Origin: Methanosarcina mazei S-6
GTDB taxonomy: Archaea; Halobacteriota; Methanosarcinia; Methanosarcinales; Methanosarcinaceae
NCBI RefSeq assembly: GCF_000970205.1
Contig: NZ_CP009512.1
Coordinates: 496,001-560,000 of the forward strand
Length of the DNA stretch: 64,000 nt
Direction of reading: 5' to 3'
Part shown: positions 33,748 to 42,770 of the stretch, in pieces
How positions within the stretch are numbered: position 1 is the stretch's first letter
Layout: each line of letters starts with the position of its first letter
Translations under genes and position numbers: made by a program
The notes under the pieces: model-generated
What the model was told of the DNA's origin: nothing
Databases searched by the model: none
The model's input: the letters and a program-made list of their open reading frames with translations, nothing else

Positions 33748-34485
33748 TTAAATTGTGTACCAATGTGAACCAATTTTCATACTAACATGGCCTGTTAATG
33801 GATATTGGAGCGCATTTGCATAAGGTATACTAACGTCTATACTATTGTCAGAATTTGATTCTGCCCAATAAAATGTTGCTATTCCAAAAGCCACCAAAGC
33901 GCCTATTGCATCACCAAAAGGCAACGGTCCATCGAGTATTATTCCAAGAAGTACAGCAGCAGTTGCAGCACCACCAGCAAGCCAGAGCCCATCTTTTGCC
34001 GAGAAATGAATATGCACCCCACCTGTTGTTGCAGATCCATATGTTTCAAGATAACTTCCATTCCAAAAACTTACCTTAGCGGCAGAAATTACTGTTGCAA
34101 CTGCCGAACTATCATTTAGACTTGCAGTAGATATGAGTTTTTTGGATACTAATTCACTCTGATCCACAAAAGCAAAATTTGTTCTATTAGGATTCTTTTC
34201 ATCTGCCCATGAAATCACGTATGCAATTGATCCATCATCTTTTTTGAAAGATACTATCTTTTCTTTATCGGTTTCTTTCAATACATTCATGTTTTTTGAT
34301 GTTTCACTCACTTTTTCCATTGCTTTTTTGAGGTCCTCTTCAGAAATTGGGATGTTGTTCGAAATGTCTATCGCATCAACATACTCTTTATTTTGCGATC
34401 CGGCCTGTGCACTCACAGCCGGAACAAAAGCAACACTTACAAGAAGTACTGCCATAAACAATGCACTTATTTTAAGTTTCTTCAT
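33748..34485 (-). CDS. Secreted protein with a long hydrophobic C-terminal segment
   Basis: 245 residues. The signal peptide KLKISALFMAVLLVSVAF ends at PAVSA, about residue 26. A charged region (about 30-115) resembles a propeptide. A glycine/alanine-rich hydrophobic stretch with DGLWLAGGAATAAVLLG and LPFGDAIGALVAFGIATFYW (about 165-207) follows, then a polar tail ending HWYTI. GACAGGAGTGA provides the ribosome-binding site. It is preceded by a long leader (copy A) and followed by the hairpins and a tiny membrane protein. No family is recognised. A pore-forming peptide or bacteriocin precursor with its immunity partner is one possible reading, and an envelope protein is another. Confidence 0.6.
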   Translation of the reverse strand: MKKLKISALFMAVLLVSVAFVPAVSAQAGSQNKEYVDAIDISNNIPISEEDLKKAMEKVSETSKNMNVLKETDKEKIVSFKKDDGSIAYVISWADEKNPNRTNFAFVDQSELVSKKLISTASLNDSSAVATVISAAKVSFWNGSYLETYGSATTGGVHIHFSAKDGLWLAGGAATAAVLLGIILDGPLPFGDAIGALVAFGIATFYWAESNSDNSIDVSIPYANALQYPLTGHVSMKIGSHWYTI

Positions 34486-34500
34486 AATTTCACTCCTGTT

Positions 34501-34650
34501 TAATTACTCTTTGTTCACTCCTTATAAATTTTTCTAGCCAGATCATCAAACTGATGATTTTTCATGCTCCTTTCAAGTCTGCAATTATTCCCTCTCTTTG
34601 ATTGTTAAATACTTTTGACAGAAAATTTATATAACAGTACTTACTGCAAG
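34501..34650 (-). promoter_or_regulatory. Leader module, copy A (upstream of the secreted protein at 33748-34485)
   Basis: On the minus strand: GTTATATAAATTTTCTG (TATA, centred near 34627), AACAATCAAAGAG, an ATCATCA/TGATGAT hairpin, CTGGCTAGAAA, TTTATAAGGAGTGAACAAAG, then the gene start. If transcription begins about 25 bp after the TATA box, the 5' UTR is roughly 115 nt. Confidence 0.55.
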
Positions 34651-35689
34651 TAGTTTTTATTCTAAAAACTAAACAACGATGTTTTTAACGAATATATTAA
34701 TTTTAATTAAAATAATAGATTAAAATATGTCAAAAATTCTAATTTTTAGAATTAATTTCAATACATTTTGGAATGCGATCAATAATTATCGAAGTGGATC
34801 TTGAGGAAAATAATTAAATGGACTTTAAAGTATTTTTGATATCTGAAACTTCCGAAAAGCTATAGAACCAAAATCTCTTAAAGAAAAACAATAGAGACAC
34901 AGAGCTAAAAAAAACCATGATGGAAACTTAGTAAGATAGCTAAATATTTTTTTCAACCTTTAAGAATAACACGAGCACTGTCCTTACTATAAATTTTCCT
35001 ATCACAAGTTAAATTCGAATTCTATATTTCAGCCTTTTGTTTCGCGTTTCGGTGAGGCTAAATCAGGCTCTCCGCTATTTTGTGTAGGTTGAAAATTATT
35101 GCTTAGTTAGAAAGTAGCCAGGCAAAAAAAGAAACATCAAGCTTGAATGTGATTTTCAACAACGAATGTTTCTAAATTTTAGATATGCCACTTCAATATT
35201 TAGGAGATGAATGCAAGTTATCCATTCGAAACACGAAGAGCCCTAAATCATGAATCCTTCACATATGAAGCTCTAACATTAGTTCCACTGGAAACCTAAT
35301 CATAAGAACGTCAACCATTAGTGATGGATGTCCTACAAATGCAGAAAGACGAGGTAGTGAGAGAATTTCATGATAATAATAAAAATAGATGTAGCCGCAG
35401 GTTCGGTTATATTCGGAAAATTCTTACAACTCATTACAGGGCAGTAGATTTCGTTTTGGCCTCTTCGCAACAATTGCCGTTTTTATGGGATTTTCGATCC
35501 AAAAAATATTAGGGTCTTTTCCTTGATTTTCGGAAAAATGGGCTGTATTCGGCCTATCTTTTACGGAATTTTCTTATACATAACTCCCTCAGCGCCTTTG
35601 AAGTCTACCTTTTATTACCCTGATAGTTCACTTTCTTCTGATTTTTGCCTTTTTTCACTGTGCTGAATCTTTTTCCATTCATTCCCGGT
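34651..35689. other. Non-coding AT-rich stretch in the accessory island
   Basis: About 1 kb without a supported gene. The frame 35321-35512 (63 codons) lacks a ribosome-binding site and family features. No long repeats were seen. Confidence 0.45.
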
Positions 35690-35880
35690 TTAGAAAAATT
35701 TGGACAAAAGAGAAGAATTCGAAACGCAGTGTTCTGAAAAGGTGCATTCTTTACAGAATTTTTCTTCCGTTTTCTCAGGCATGAATCCGGCTTTTATTTT
35801 TTCCACACGCCTGCATATTTTCAATACTTCTCTGCGGTCCGAACTCTGGATAACTACTTTTCGGATTATCCCTAACTGCT
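35690..35880 (-). pseudogene. Partial second copy of the Cas4-like gene (3' end only)
   Basis: It encodes the last 57 residues of the protein at 37734-38552 with only a few changes. RKVVIQSSDRREVLKICRR and CKECTFSEHCVSNSS stand against RKVVIRSSDRRE and CPECTFSEHCVSNSS. The DNA match runs on past the stop to about 35670. It begins abruptly at 35880, where an IS630 transposase fragment takes over. Confidence 0.85.
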
Positions 35881-36011
35881 TTTTGATCAAACTCTGGATC
35901 AACTTTAGCAATATAAGAGCTAATCTTATGTGGTTTTATGTTGCTCGCATTGAGAATTTTTGGAATTGCTCCTTTAGGACGATGACTTATACGAGGTGTA
36001 AGGTAGTTCAT
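35881..36011 (-). pseudogene. IS630-family transposase fragment
   Basis: The minus strand reads ISHRPKGAIPKILNAS and NIKPHKISSYIAKVDPEFDQK, typical of the linker between the HTH and DDE parts of IS630 transposases (IKPHKIxYYLxxxDPxF). Both ends are cut. The lower end is fused to the Cas4-like fragment. It is a different subgroup from the IS630 element at 17 kb. Confidence 0.72.
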
Positions 36012-36078
36012 TGAATAATTAATATAATCCCCTTATATATTAGAATCTAAGCACTATACTAGGAATAGTCCCAAATGA

Positions 36079-36165
36079 TCACCTATATGTTAATCCCAGG
36101 AGAATAACAAAAAGTACAATGCATAATAATACAAGCTCTATAATATATTTAACTGATTTACTCAT
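36079..36165 (-). CDS. Possible 28-residue single-helix membrane peptide
   Basis: ATG at 36165, preceded by AAAGGTG. It encodes MSKSVKYIIELVLLCIVLF and a short tail LGLTYR, a clear membrane helix with basic start and end. It lies about 360 bp downstream of the secreted-protein gene 36527-37279 on the same strand, the place where other cassettes have a small membrane protein. Chance cannot be excluded at this length. Confidence 0.35.
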   Translation of the reverse strand: MSKSVKYIIELVLLCIVLFVILLGLTYR

Positions 36166-36526
36166 AATTCGACACCTTTTTACTATCATTTTAGTCCAAA
36201 CATGTGAAGTACATTGACTCATGAATTGTACTTAGAACTTATTTTGTTCTCCTACGGTTAGAAATTTAGTTTCAGCCGCAGATTAATCCCTCTTCCACAA
36301 GAATGACTATAAATAAAAAAATTAAAGTGTAGATATTTTTGGCTGAAATACTATTTGTGGGTCTAAAAAATTGCAAAAATCAAATTTTACATACAACAAT
36401 TTTAGTATTTTGCTTTTGAAAGCATTATGAGGTTTTATGAAAGAATTGTAGAGTTAACCTTGCCTTTCTATAGTAACGCAACCAAATTTCTACCTTTGAT
36501 AAATTATTTTTTCACAATCATTATAG
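36166..36526. other. Spacer downstream of the 36.5-kb secreted-protein gene
   Basis: About 360 bp, AT-rich, with T runs after the secreted-protein stop on the minus strand. No gene or repeat is recognised. Confidence 0.4.
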
Positions 36527-37279
36527 TTAAGGAGCAGTTTCTTCAAAAATAACCCGATAATTACCGTTTTGATCACATTTTATGTAAAGGTTGTCATAAA
36601 ACTCACGTATAACTATACCAGTACCTTCAATAAATATTCCCCACTGGAAAGTTCCTCTACCGTAGATGTCTGAGCGAGTACCTGAACTATATTCGATACT
36701 TCCTTCTTCCCAGTTACTAACTGACCAATATAATGCATAATTTCTTACGTACCATGAATCTATATAATGAGCATCTACAGTCTGACCATTATAAGTAAAA
36801 TACCCCTTTGTATAAATTGTGTAGACTTTAACACCAGTCCAAGAATAGAGTTCCTTATATCCTTTAATGGTGGGAGTAGTCGAAACACTCGCTATAGTAG
36901 CAGTTTGAGTTGTTATTTCATTATTTGTTTCTTCCTCTACGCCAGTAATGAAGAAATAGCTTCCATTTGTGAAGGTTATATTTGATCCATCTCTTAGTTG
37001 ATAAGTCCTTAAATTAATTTTATCTGAAGCAGTATCATTTTCTTTAAGATCATTTATTGAAATTTTATCTTTGTTTGCTTTAACATAATTCGCAACCACA
37101 TCTTCTGTGGATAAGTTTTTTTTATTGGAATTCAGTGAATCTATTAGCCCTTGTTCCAATTCAGAAGGCTTCTTACTGATCTTTGAGATTTCTTGTGCAC
37201 TCACAGCTGGTATCAATGTCATACCAACCAGTAGTATTACCAAAATTAATATTCCTATTCCAAACCTTTTATTGAACAT
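36527..37279 (-). CDS. Secreted protein of unknown function with beta-rich C-terminal half
   Basis: 250 residues with a signal peptide (FGIGILILVILLVGMTLIPAVSA, cleavage near 28). A charged helical region (about 30-85) is followed by a Tyr/Trp/Thr-rich half (YKELYSWTGVKVYTIYTKGYFTYNG, NYALYWSVSNWEEG, GRGTFQWGIF), which suggests a beta sandwich. The C-terminus has no anchor. The PAVSA-Q/A signal end and charged propeptide-like part resemble the secreted protein at 33748-34485, while the C-terminal half differs. It is preceded by leader copy B. No family is recognised. Confidence 0.6.
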   Translation of the reverse strand: MFNKRFGIGILILVILLVGMTLIPAVSAQEISKISKKPSELEQGLIDSLNSNKKNLSTEDVVANYVKANKDKISINDLKENDTASDKINLRTYQLRDGSNITFTNGSYFFITGVEEETNNEITTQTATIASVSTTPTIKGYKELYSWTGVKVYTIYTKGYFTYNGQTVDAHYIDSWYVRNYALYWSVSNWEEGSIEYSSGTRSDIYGRGTFQWGIFIEGTGIVIREFYDNLYIKCDQNGNYRVIFEETAP

Positions 37280-37375
37280 TATATTACATTCCTAGTTATT
37301 TTTTCCCTAGGAGGCAGAATAAGACAAGCTTAAATATACGCTAAGCTAACTTAATTATGCCTCGTAGGGTATGTT

Positions 37376-37420
37376 TTATGGAGTTCGACTGAACCTGGAA
37401 AGTTTATTTGAACTCCATAA
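37376..37420. repeat. Inverted repeat TTATGGAGTTC...GAACTCCATAA in leader B
   Basis: Perfect 11-bp arms with a 23-base loop in the 5' UTR of the secreted-protein gene at 36527-37279. One arm contains ATGGAGTTCAAATAA on the minus strand, a possible four-codon leader peptide preceded by GAGGG. Confidence 0.6.
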
Positions 37421-37580
37421 ATCCCTCTTACCTAACTCCTTATATGTTTTCTGTCCAGATTATCAAACAATCAGAAATGATGTTGGATTTATGATTATTT
37501 TTTTCAAAATTACTACTTTATTGACTAATTGTTTGAGACTCTGGAGAAAAAACTTATATATTCATACTCAACGCAAGTTC
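37400..37580 (-). promoter_or_regulatory. Leader module, copy B (upstream of the secreted protein at 36527-37279)
   Basis: On the minus strand: AATATATAAGTTTTTTCTCC (TATA), a long stem formed by CCAGAGTCTCAAACAATTAG with CTGATTGTTTGATAATCTGG, then CAGAAAACATATAAGGAGTT and GAGTTCAAATAAA. Block order and sequence match copies A and C. The predicted 5' UTR is about 250 nt. Confidence 0.6.
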
Positions 37581-37733
37581 TTTCTTACACCTAAAAAATG
37601 AGAAATGTTATTGTTAATAAAGATACAAACTGTGTTCAGTCGCACTCAAAAAAGTCCTTACAACTGTTACTGAACAACAGTTTTGTTTTTGCTTTTTTTA
37701 TTATGCTGCAATCCTTTTCCATCCATTCATGAT

Positions 37734-38552
37734 TTAGAAAAACTTGGACATGAGGGAAGAATTCGAAACACAGTGCTCTGAAAAGGTGCATTCCGGACAG
37801 AATTTTTCTTCTGTTTTTTCGGGCATCAATCCGGCTTTTATTTTTTCCACACGCCTGCATATTTTCAATACTTCCCTGCGGTCCGAACTCCGGATAACTA
37901 CTTTTCGGATTATCCCGAAACTTACGTATTCGACAAAACCGAAAGGAATTTCTTTTCCGGTCTCGCTTTCAAGGAGAAGGGCAAGTGCTGCAATGTGTAT
38001 TCTGTCAGATGCCCATACGCCCTGAATGGGGCAGCTTCCGGGCCTTATTATTGAGGGGACATTTGCGCCTTCAAAACAGACTATCTTGGAAGGTGATCCC
38101 TTCAGGTTCAGGCGCTTTGAGAAAATAATGGGCTCCGTTTTTACAGGGGTAAGTGCCGCAAGCATGGCATCATTTCCGAATTCTTCTATCCCTTTGAGAA
38201 GGTTGGCTGCAATTTCAGGGATTTTAGCTCTTGCCCGCGCGTCCCCTTCTTCCAGAAATCCTTTTTCTGTGCGTTCAAATTCTTTTGGAAACATTAACGG
38301 GAGGTCTTTACATGCATAAGTGAGAGCAGCTTCGAGTTCTTTGCACATGGTATCGGCGTTTAACGAACACTTTTTCACAATTTCCGAATAATTCAGGGAG
38401 AGTTCCTTCAGAAGCATTCTCTCAAGACGGGAAGCATTAATTTCCGGGAGCAGTTCATATCCCCGGCTGACAAAGTAAACCCTTCGCGGGCAATTGATAT
38501 ACAGGAGCAGGTCTGAGACGCTGATCTCCGGGTTCTGTGAATCTGTGGGCAT
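37734..38552 (-). CDS. Stand-alone Cas4-like / RecB-family nuclease-related protein
   Basis: A 272-residue protein of the Cas4-related (DUF83) group. The N-terminal Cys is in YINCPRRVYF. The C-terminal cluster C-x2-C-x5-C is CPECTFSEHC, with a preceding Cys in KICRRVE. Together these are the four ligands of a Cas4-type Fe-S cluster. The helix DRIHIAALALLLE and KIKAGLMPEK fit the family. The place where a catalytic Asp is usual (GxPDKIV) reads GSPSKIV, so nuclease activity is doubtful. No other cas gene or CRISPR array is in the window. ATG 38552 follows a possible GTG at 38555. A duplicate of its 3' end lies 2 kb away. Confidence 0.72.
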   Translation of the reverse strand: MPTDSQNPEISVSDLLLYINCPRRVYFVSRGYELLPEINASRLERMLLKELSLNYSEIVKKCSLNADTMCKELEAALTYACKDLPLMFPKEFERTEKGFLEEGDARARAKIPEIAANLLKGIEEFGNDAMLAALTPVKTEPIIFSKRLNLKGSPSKIVCFEGANVPSIIRPGSCPIQGVWASDRIHIAALALLLESETGKEIPFGFVEYVSFGIIRKVVIRSSDRREVLKICRRVEKIKAGLMPEKTEEKFCPECTFSEHCVSNSSLMSKFF

Positions 38553-38693
38553 CACATTGTAATTTCTCTTCTAAATATTATAAATTTTTTCATAAAGAGC
38601 TTCTCGTATTCGACAGTTAACGCTCTGCGACAATTGCCGAACTGACATTCGTTAGATATATATGCTAATGTTTCCTCTTAGATTAAGTAAGTC

Positions 38694-39434
38694 ATGACAT
38701 CCAATGATTCCTCAGAAAATCTGCGCAACCGCCTGGCGGAAAAAATGGCTGGAGATATCACACTCTCAGAGAAACCCGGAGAGTCCCTGAAAAAGTGGAG
38801 GTTAAACTTCGAGATATCCCAGACTGATATTGCAAATTACCTTAAGGTCTCTCCCTCCGTTATCAGCGATTATGAAAGCGGGAGGCGAAAGTCTCCAGGG
38901 ACACTGATCGTCCGGAAGATCGTGGAGTCCCTGCTTGAAATCGATCTAGAGAGGGGAGGCAAAAAGATTCACACCTACGAAACTATGCTTAATGCCGAAA
39001 GCGGCTCAAAATCAATCTACTCAACCTACGAGTATACTCTCCCGATACAGCTTGCTAAACTGGTTAACCTTATTGAAGGCGATATAGTCTATAAAGGAAT
39101 CGAGAAGCCTCTATATGGTTTTTCTGTTGTCGACAGCCAGCGGGCAATCCTGGAACTTTCCTCACACGAGTTTCAGAAGCTCTACGGCTGGAGTACGGAC
39201 AGAGCCATGATCTTTACAAAAGTCAGTACCGGAAAATCCCCCCTGGTAGCTATCCGGGTAACTAACCTGAAGCCCGGAGCTGTTGTGCTTCACGGACTTC
39301 GTAAAGAAGAGGTAGAATCTGTTGCAGTCAAGATGGCGGAAGTAGACCGTGTCCCCCTGGTCGCAACCACAATGGACCTCGATCAGATTGTGCAGCTACT
39401 GAAAAAATACAGTCAATACTACGCAAGGGAATGA
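38694..39434 (+). CDS. HTH (Xre-type) regulator of the archaeal HMG-CoA synthase operon
   Basis: 246 residues. An N-terminal leader is followed by a Cro/CI-type helix-turn-helix ([25 protein letters not shown], about 43-68). The C-terminal domain (about 105-246) is conserved in archaea but functionally undefined. Homologues stand directly upstream of HMG-CoA synthase in many euryarchaea. Here the gap is 40 bp on the same strand. Control of the mevalonate operon, perhaps with a sensed metabolite, is likely by context but not shown. Confidence 0.82.
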   Translation: MTSNDSSENLRNRLAEKMAGDITLSEKPGESLKKWRLNFEISQTDIANYLKVSPSVISDYESGRRKSPGTLIVRKIVESLLEIDLERGGKKIHTYETMLNAESGSKSIYSTYEYTLPIQLAKLVNLIEGDIVYKGIEKPLYGFSVVDSQRAILELSSHEFQKLYGWSTDRAMIFTKVSTGKSPLVAIRVTNLKPGAVVLHGLRKEEVESVAVKMAEVDRVPLVATTMDLDQIVQLLKKYSQYYARE

Positions 39435-39474
39435 CCCCCTGGAATACCCTAAACACTTAAAAACAGGTGAAAGC

Positions 39475-40524
39475 ATGACCATTGGAATAGTATCTTACGG
39501 CGCATATGTTCCGAGATACCGCATAAAAATTGAAGAAATTGCCCGGCTCTGGGGTGATGACGCAGAGGCTCTCAAAAACGGCCTCATGGTGTATGAAAAA
39601 TCCGTACCCGATATCGATGAAGACGCAGCAACAATTGCCGTGGAGGCAGCAAGAAACGCAATGATAAGAAGTGGCGTCGATCCCTCCAGAATAGGGGCGG
39701 TGTATACCGGTTCTGAAAGTCACCCTTACGCCGTAAAACCGACAAGCACCATTGTCGCTCAGGCTATTGGCGCAACTCCTCAAATGACTGCAGCAGACTT
39801 TGAGTTTGCATGTAAAGCAGGGACAGCCGCAGTTCAGGCATGTATGGGGCTCGTAGGCTCGGGAATGGTCGATCTTGGTCTGGCTATAGGAGCGGACGTT
39901 TCCCAGGGAGCTCCTAGTGATGCCCTTGAATATACCGCAGCAGCAGGAGGAGTCGCCTGTCTTATAGGTAGAAATGAATCCGAACTTGCTGCTATCATTG
40001 AAGATACATACTCTTTTACAACAGATACTCCCGACTTCTGGAGAAGGGAAGGAATGCCTTACCCCGAGCACGGAGGGCGTTTTACGGGAGAACCCGGGTA
40101 CTTCAAACATGTAACAAACGGAGCAAAAGGCCTGCTTGAAAAACTCGGGGCAAAGCCTGAAGATTATGATTACGCGGTCTTCCACCAGCCAAACGGAAAG
40201 TTCCCGAGCAAGGCTGCAAAGATGCTAGGGTTCACAAAAGCTCAGATTACTCCCGGACTTGTTGTCCCGAAAATAGGAAACACCTATTCAGGTTCCTGCC
40301 TCATGGGAATTGCTGCAACCCTTGACCAGGCAAAGCCAGGGGACAGGATATTTGCAACCGCATTCGGGTCCGGAGCAGGTTCTGACGCGTTCAGCATAAC
40401 GGTTACTGACAGGATTGAGGAAATCCGAAACAGGGCTCCGACGGTTTCCGAACTTATCAAGGATCCTGTATACATCGACTACGCAAGGTATGCCAGGCAT
40501 AAAGGCAAGATCCGCCTGGCCTGA
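39475..40524 (+). CDS. Hydroxymethylglutaryl-CoA synthase
   Basis: A 349-residue archaeal HMG-CoA synthase, condensing acetoacetyl-CoA and acetyl-CoA in the mevalonate route to archaeal lipids. The catalytic Cys is in FACKAGT (about 113), the Glu in SESHPY (about 81) and the His in VFHQPNGK. It is followed at 17 bp by the thiolase and then by the DUF35 protein. In methanogens these three form a complex that channels acetoacetyl-CoA. AGGTGAAAGC is the ribosome-binding region. Confidence 0.95.
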   Translation: MTIGIVSYGAYVPRYRIKIEEIARLWGDDAEALKNGLMVYEKSVPDIDEDAATIAVEAARNAMIRSGVDPSRIGAVYTGSESHPYAVKPTSTIVAQAIGATPQMTAADFEFACKAGTAAVQACMGLVGSGMVDLGLAIGADVSQGAPSDALEYTAAAGGVACLIGRNESELAAIIEDTYSFTTDTPDFWRREGMPYPEHGGRFTGEPGYFKHVTNGAKGLLEKLGAKPEDYDYAVFHQPNGKFPSKAAKMLGFTKAQITPGLVVPKIGNTYSGSCLMGIAATLDQAKPGDRIFATAFGSGAGSDAFSITVTDRIEEIRNRAPTVSELIKDPVYIDYARYARHKGKIRLA

Positions 40525-40541
40525 AAACGGGGTGAATAATA

Positions 40542-41714
40542 ATGAGAGACGTAGCAATTATCGGAGTAAAGAATACTAAATTTGGCGAACTCTGGGAGCG
40601 CTCCTTAAGAGACATAGTCGTGGAAGCCGGAATCGGAGCAATCCAGGACGCAGGAGTAAGCGGAAAAGATATTGATGCCCTTTATATTGGAAACATGAGT
40701 GGAGGCCGCTTTGTTGAGCAGGAACACATAGGCGCACTCATCGCAGATTATTCCGGGCTTTCAAGGAACCTTCATGTCCCGGCTACCAGGGTGGAAGCCG
40801 CCTGTGCATCTGGAGGGCTTGCCCTGCGCCAGGCTATAATGGCTGTGGCTTCAGGTTACAGCGAAATCGTGGTCGCAGCAGGGGCAGAGAAAATGACAGA
40901 TGTAGGCTCTGAAGAAGCATCTTCGGCTCTTGCGGCAGCCGCTGACCGTGAATGGGAAGGCATGGCAGGAGCAACATTTCCCGGGCTGTATGCAATGATT
41001 GCAAAGCTTCATATGCATATGTACGGAACCACAGGTGAGCAGCTTGCGGAAGTAGCTGTGAAGAACCACAAAAACGGATCTTTTAACCCTATTGCCCAGT
41101 ACAAGAACACAATCACCGTAGATAATGTTCTGAACTCAATAATGGTAGCTGACCCGTTGCATATCTTTGACTGCTCTCCGATAACAGATGGAGCATCTGC
41201 GCTTGTCCTTGCACCTGCGGAGATTGCCCACAAATATACCGACACTCCAATTTACATTAAAGCAACAGCACAGGCAAGCGATACAATTGCCCTGCATGAC
41301 AGGAGAGACATCACAACTCTGGATGCAACCGTGATGGCTGCAAAGCGGGCATATTCTATGGCAAAACTTACCCCTGAAGATATCGACCTTGTAGAGGTCC
41401 ATGACTGCTTTACCATTGCAGAGATCTGTGCAATTGAAGACCTCGGCTTTGCAGAGAAAGGTAAAGGCGGAATTGTCACAGAAAACGGAGAAACCGCAAT
41501 TGGAGGCAGGATTCCTGTCAACACATCCGGCGGCCTGAAAGCCTGCGGGCATCCTGTAGGGGCAACCGGAATAAAACAGGCGGTGGAAATCGTAACCCAG
41601 CTGCGTGGAGAAGCAGGAAAGCGCCAGGTAGCAGGAGCTGAGTACGGGATGACCCATAACGTCGGAGGGTCAGGAGCGACAGCAGTAGTACATATTTTGT
41701 CGAGGGGGATGTGA
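40542..41714 (+). CDS. Acetyl-CoA C-acetyltransferase (archaeal thiolase)
   Basis: 390 residues in the thiolase fold. The nucleophilic Cys is in EAACASGG (about 88), with HDCFTIAEI, and [17 protein letters not shown] near the end provides the second active-site region. It makes acetoacetyl-CoA for the adjacent HMG-CoA synthase. It belongs to the SCP-x-like archaeal branch that needs the DUF35 partner. The gaps of 17 bp upstream and 6 bp downstream indicate one transcript. Confidence 0.95.
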   Translation: MRDVAIIGVKNTKFGELWERSLRDIVVEAGIGAIQDAGVSGKDIDALYIGNMSGGRFVEQEHIGALIADYSGLSRNLHVPATRVEAACASGGLALRQAIMAVASGYSEIVVAAGAEKMTDVGSEEASSALAAAADREWEGMAGATFPGLYAMIAKLHMHMYGTTGEQLAEVAVKNHKNGSFNPIAQYKNTITVDNVLNSIMVADPLHIFDCSPITDGASALVLAPAEIAHKYTDTPIYIKATAQASDTIALHDRRDITTLDATVMAAKRAYSMAKLTPEDIDLVEVHDCFTIAEICAIEDLGFAEKGKGGIVTENGETAIGGRIPVNTSGGLKACGHPVGATGIKQAVEIVTQLRGEAGKRQVAGAEYGMTHNVGGSGATAVVHILSRGM

Positions 41715-41720
41715 TATTCG

Positions 41721-42119
41721 ATGTCTTCTGTTCCAAGATTCTGGAGAAACCTCGGCAGCAGGTATAACCTTGAAGGCACCCGCTGCAAGGAATGCGGGGA
41801 ATATTTCTATCCCCCACGCAATGTTTGCGTAAACTGCAGGCGCATGGGAGAGCTTGAACCCTTCAAATTCAAAGGCACGGGTGAAATTGTAAGCTATACA
41901 CTGATTCACACCGGTGCTGAAGGTTTTGAAGGCCAGGCTCCTTACACCCTTGCAATCATTAAACTGGATGAAGGTCCTCGCCTTACCTCTCAGGTGGTCG
42001 GCAATACCGATAATATCCAGATCGGAACGCGGGTCAGGTCTGTGTTCAGAAAACTCGGGGAAGATGGCGAACGTGGTATGATCTACTACGGCACCAAATT
42101 CGTCCCTGTGGATGCCTGA
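41721..42119 (+). CDS. DUF35 Zn-ribbon OB-fold scaffold protein
   Basis: 132 residues: an N-terminal helix, a zinc ribbon C-x2-C-x10-C-x2-C (CKECGEYFYPPRNVCVNC) and an OB fold. In the methanogen thiolase/HMG-CoA synthase complex, this protein bridges the two enzymes and shares the CoA-binding site. It lies six bases after the thiolase stop, so it is the last gene of the operon. Confidence 0.92.
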   Translation: MSSVPRFWRNLGSRYNLEGTRCKECGEYFYPPRNVCVNCRRMGELEPFKFKGTGEIVSYTLIHTGAEGFEGQAPYTLAIIKLDEGPRLTSQVVGNTDNIQIGTRVRSVFRKLGEDGERGMIYYGTKFVPVDA

Positions 42120-42232
42120 TAGTTTTCGGATATTTCCTTCCAGGCATCTGCTGTTAATTCCCCTATTAATTAATAATGGATTAAACCATAAATTGAGCCA
42201 AACCATAAATTGAGCCGGAGATGTCTGGAATT

Positions 42233-42763
42233 ATGATTGAAGTGGAAGTCAAGGTTAGAGCGGATCACTCAAAGATCCGCCATCTACTTTTAGAAATTGG
42301 GGCAAGTAAAATCGGGGTTGAAGAACAGTCAGATGTCTATTTTGCAGCTCCATACCGCGATTTTGCAAAGACCGATGAGGCTCTCAGGATACGCTCTCTG
42401 GGAGGACATTCTGTGCTGACCTATAAAGGTCCTAAACTTGATAAAGTTTCCAAAACCAGAGTGGAGATCGAAACTCCAGTGGATGGGACTGCTACAGCTA
42501 AAATTTTCCACTCTCTGGGCTTCATGGAAGCCGGTGCAGTCCGCAAAAAAAGGGATATTTTCAGAGCAGGAGAGATTATTGTCTGTCTTGATGCCGTCGA
42601 AGGGCTCGGAGAGTTTCTGGAAGTAGAGCTCGATGTGGAAGATAAAAAAGATCTCGAAAGTTCAAGGGCAGAATTATTTAAATTCTTATCTCAGTTTGGC
42701 CTGAGTGAAAAAGATTCTATCCGGACTTCTTACCTTGAAATGGTGCTGGAAAAAAGAAATTGA
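42233..42763 (+). CDS. CYTH-domain protein (CyaB / class IV adenylate cyclase-like)
   Basis: 176 residues, one CYTH domain. The N-terminal metal-binding EVEVK opens the barrel. DEALRIRS, LTYKGPK, RVEIET, KKRDIF and EFLEVELDVE supply the inward-facing charged residues of a triphosphate tunnel. Archaeal members may be triphosphatases (thiamine or inorganic triphosphate) rather than cyclases. I use ATG 42233, giving the standard MIEVEVK start. The ATG at 42221 lies immediately after GGAG and is too close. Confidence 0.82.
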   Translation: MIEVEVKVRADHSKIRHLLLEIGASKIGVEEQSDVYFAAPYRDFAKTDEALRIRSLGGHSVLTYKGPKLDKVSKTRVEIETPVDGTATAKIFHSLGFMEAGAVRKKRDIFRAGEIIVCLDAVEGLGEFLEVELDVEDKKDLESSRAELFKFLSQFGLSEKDSIRTSYLEMVLEKRN

Positions 42764-42770
42764 TAACGTT

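Noticed and set aside
35321-35512. 63-codon frame in the accessory island
   Set aside because: No ribosome-binding site, no promoter, no recognisable domain.
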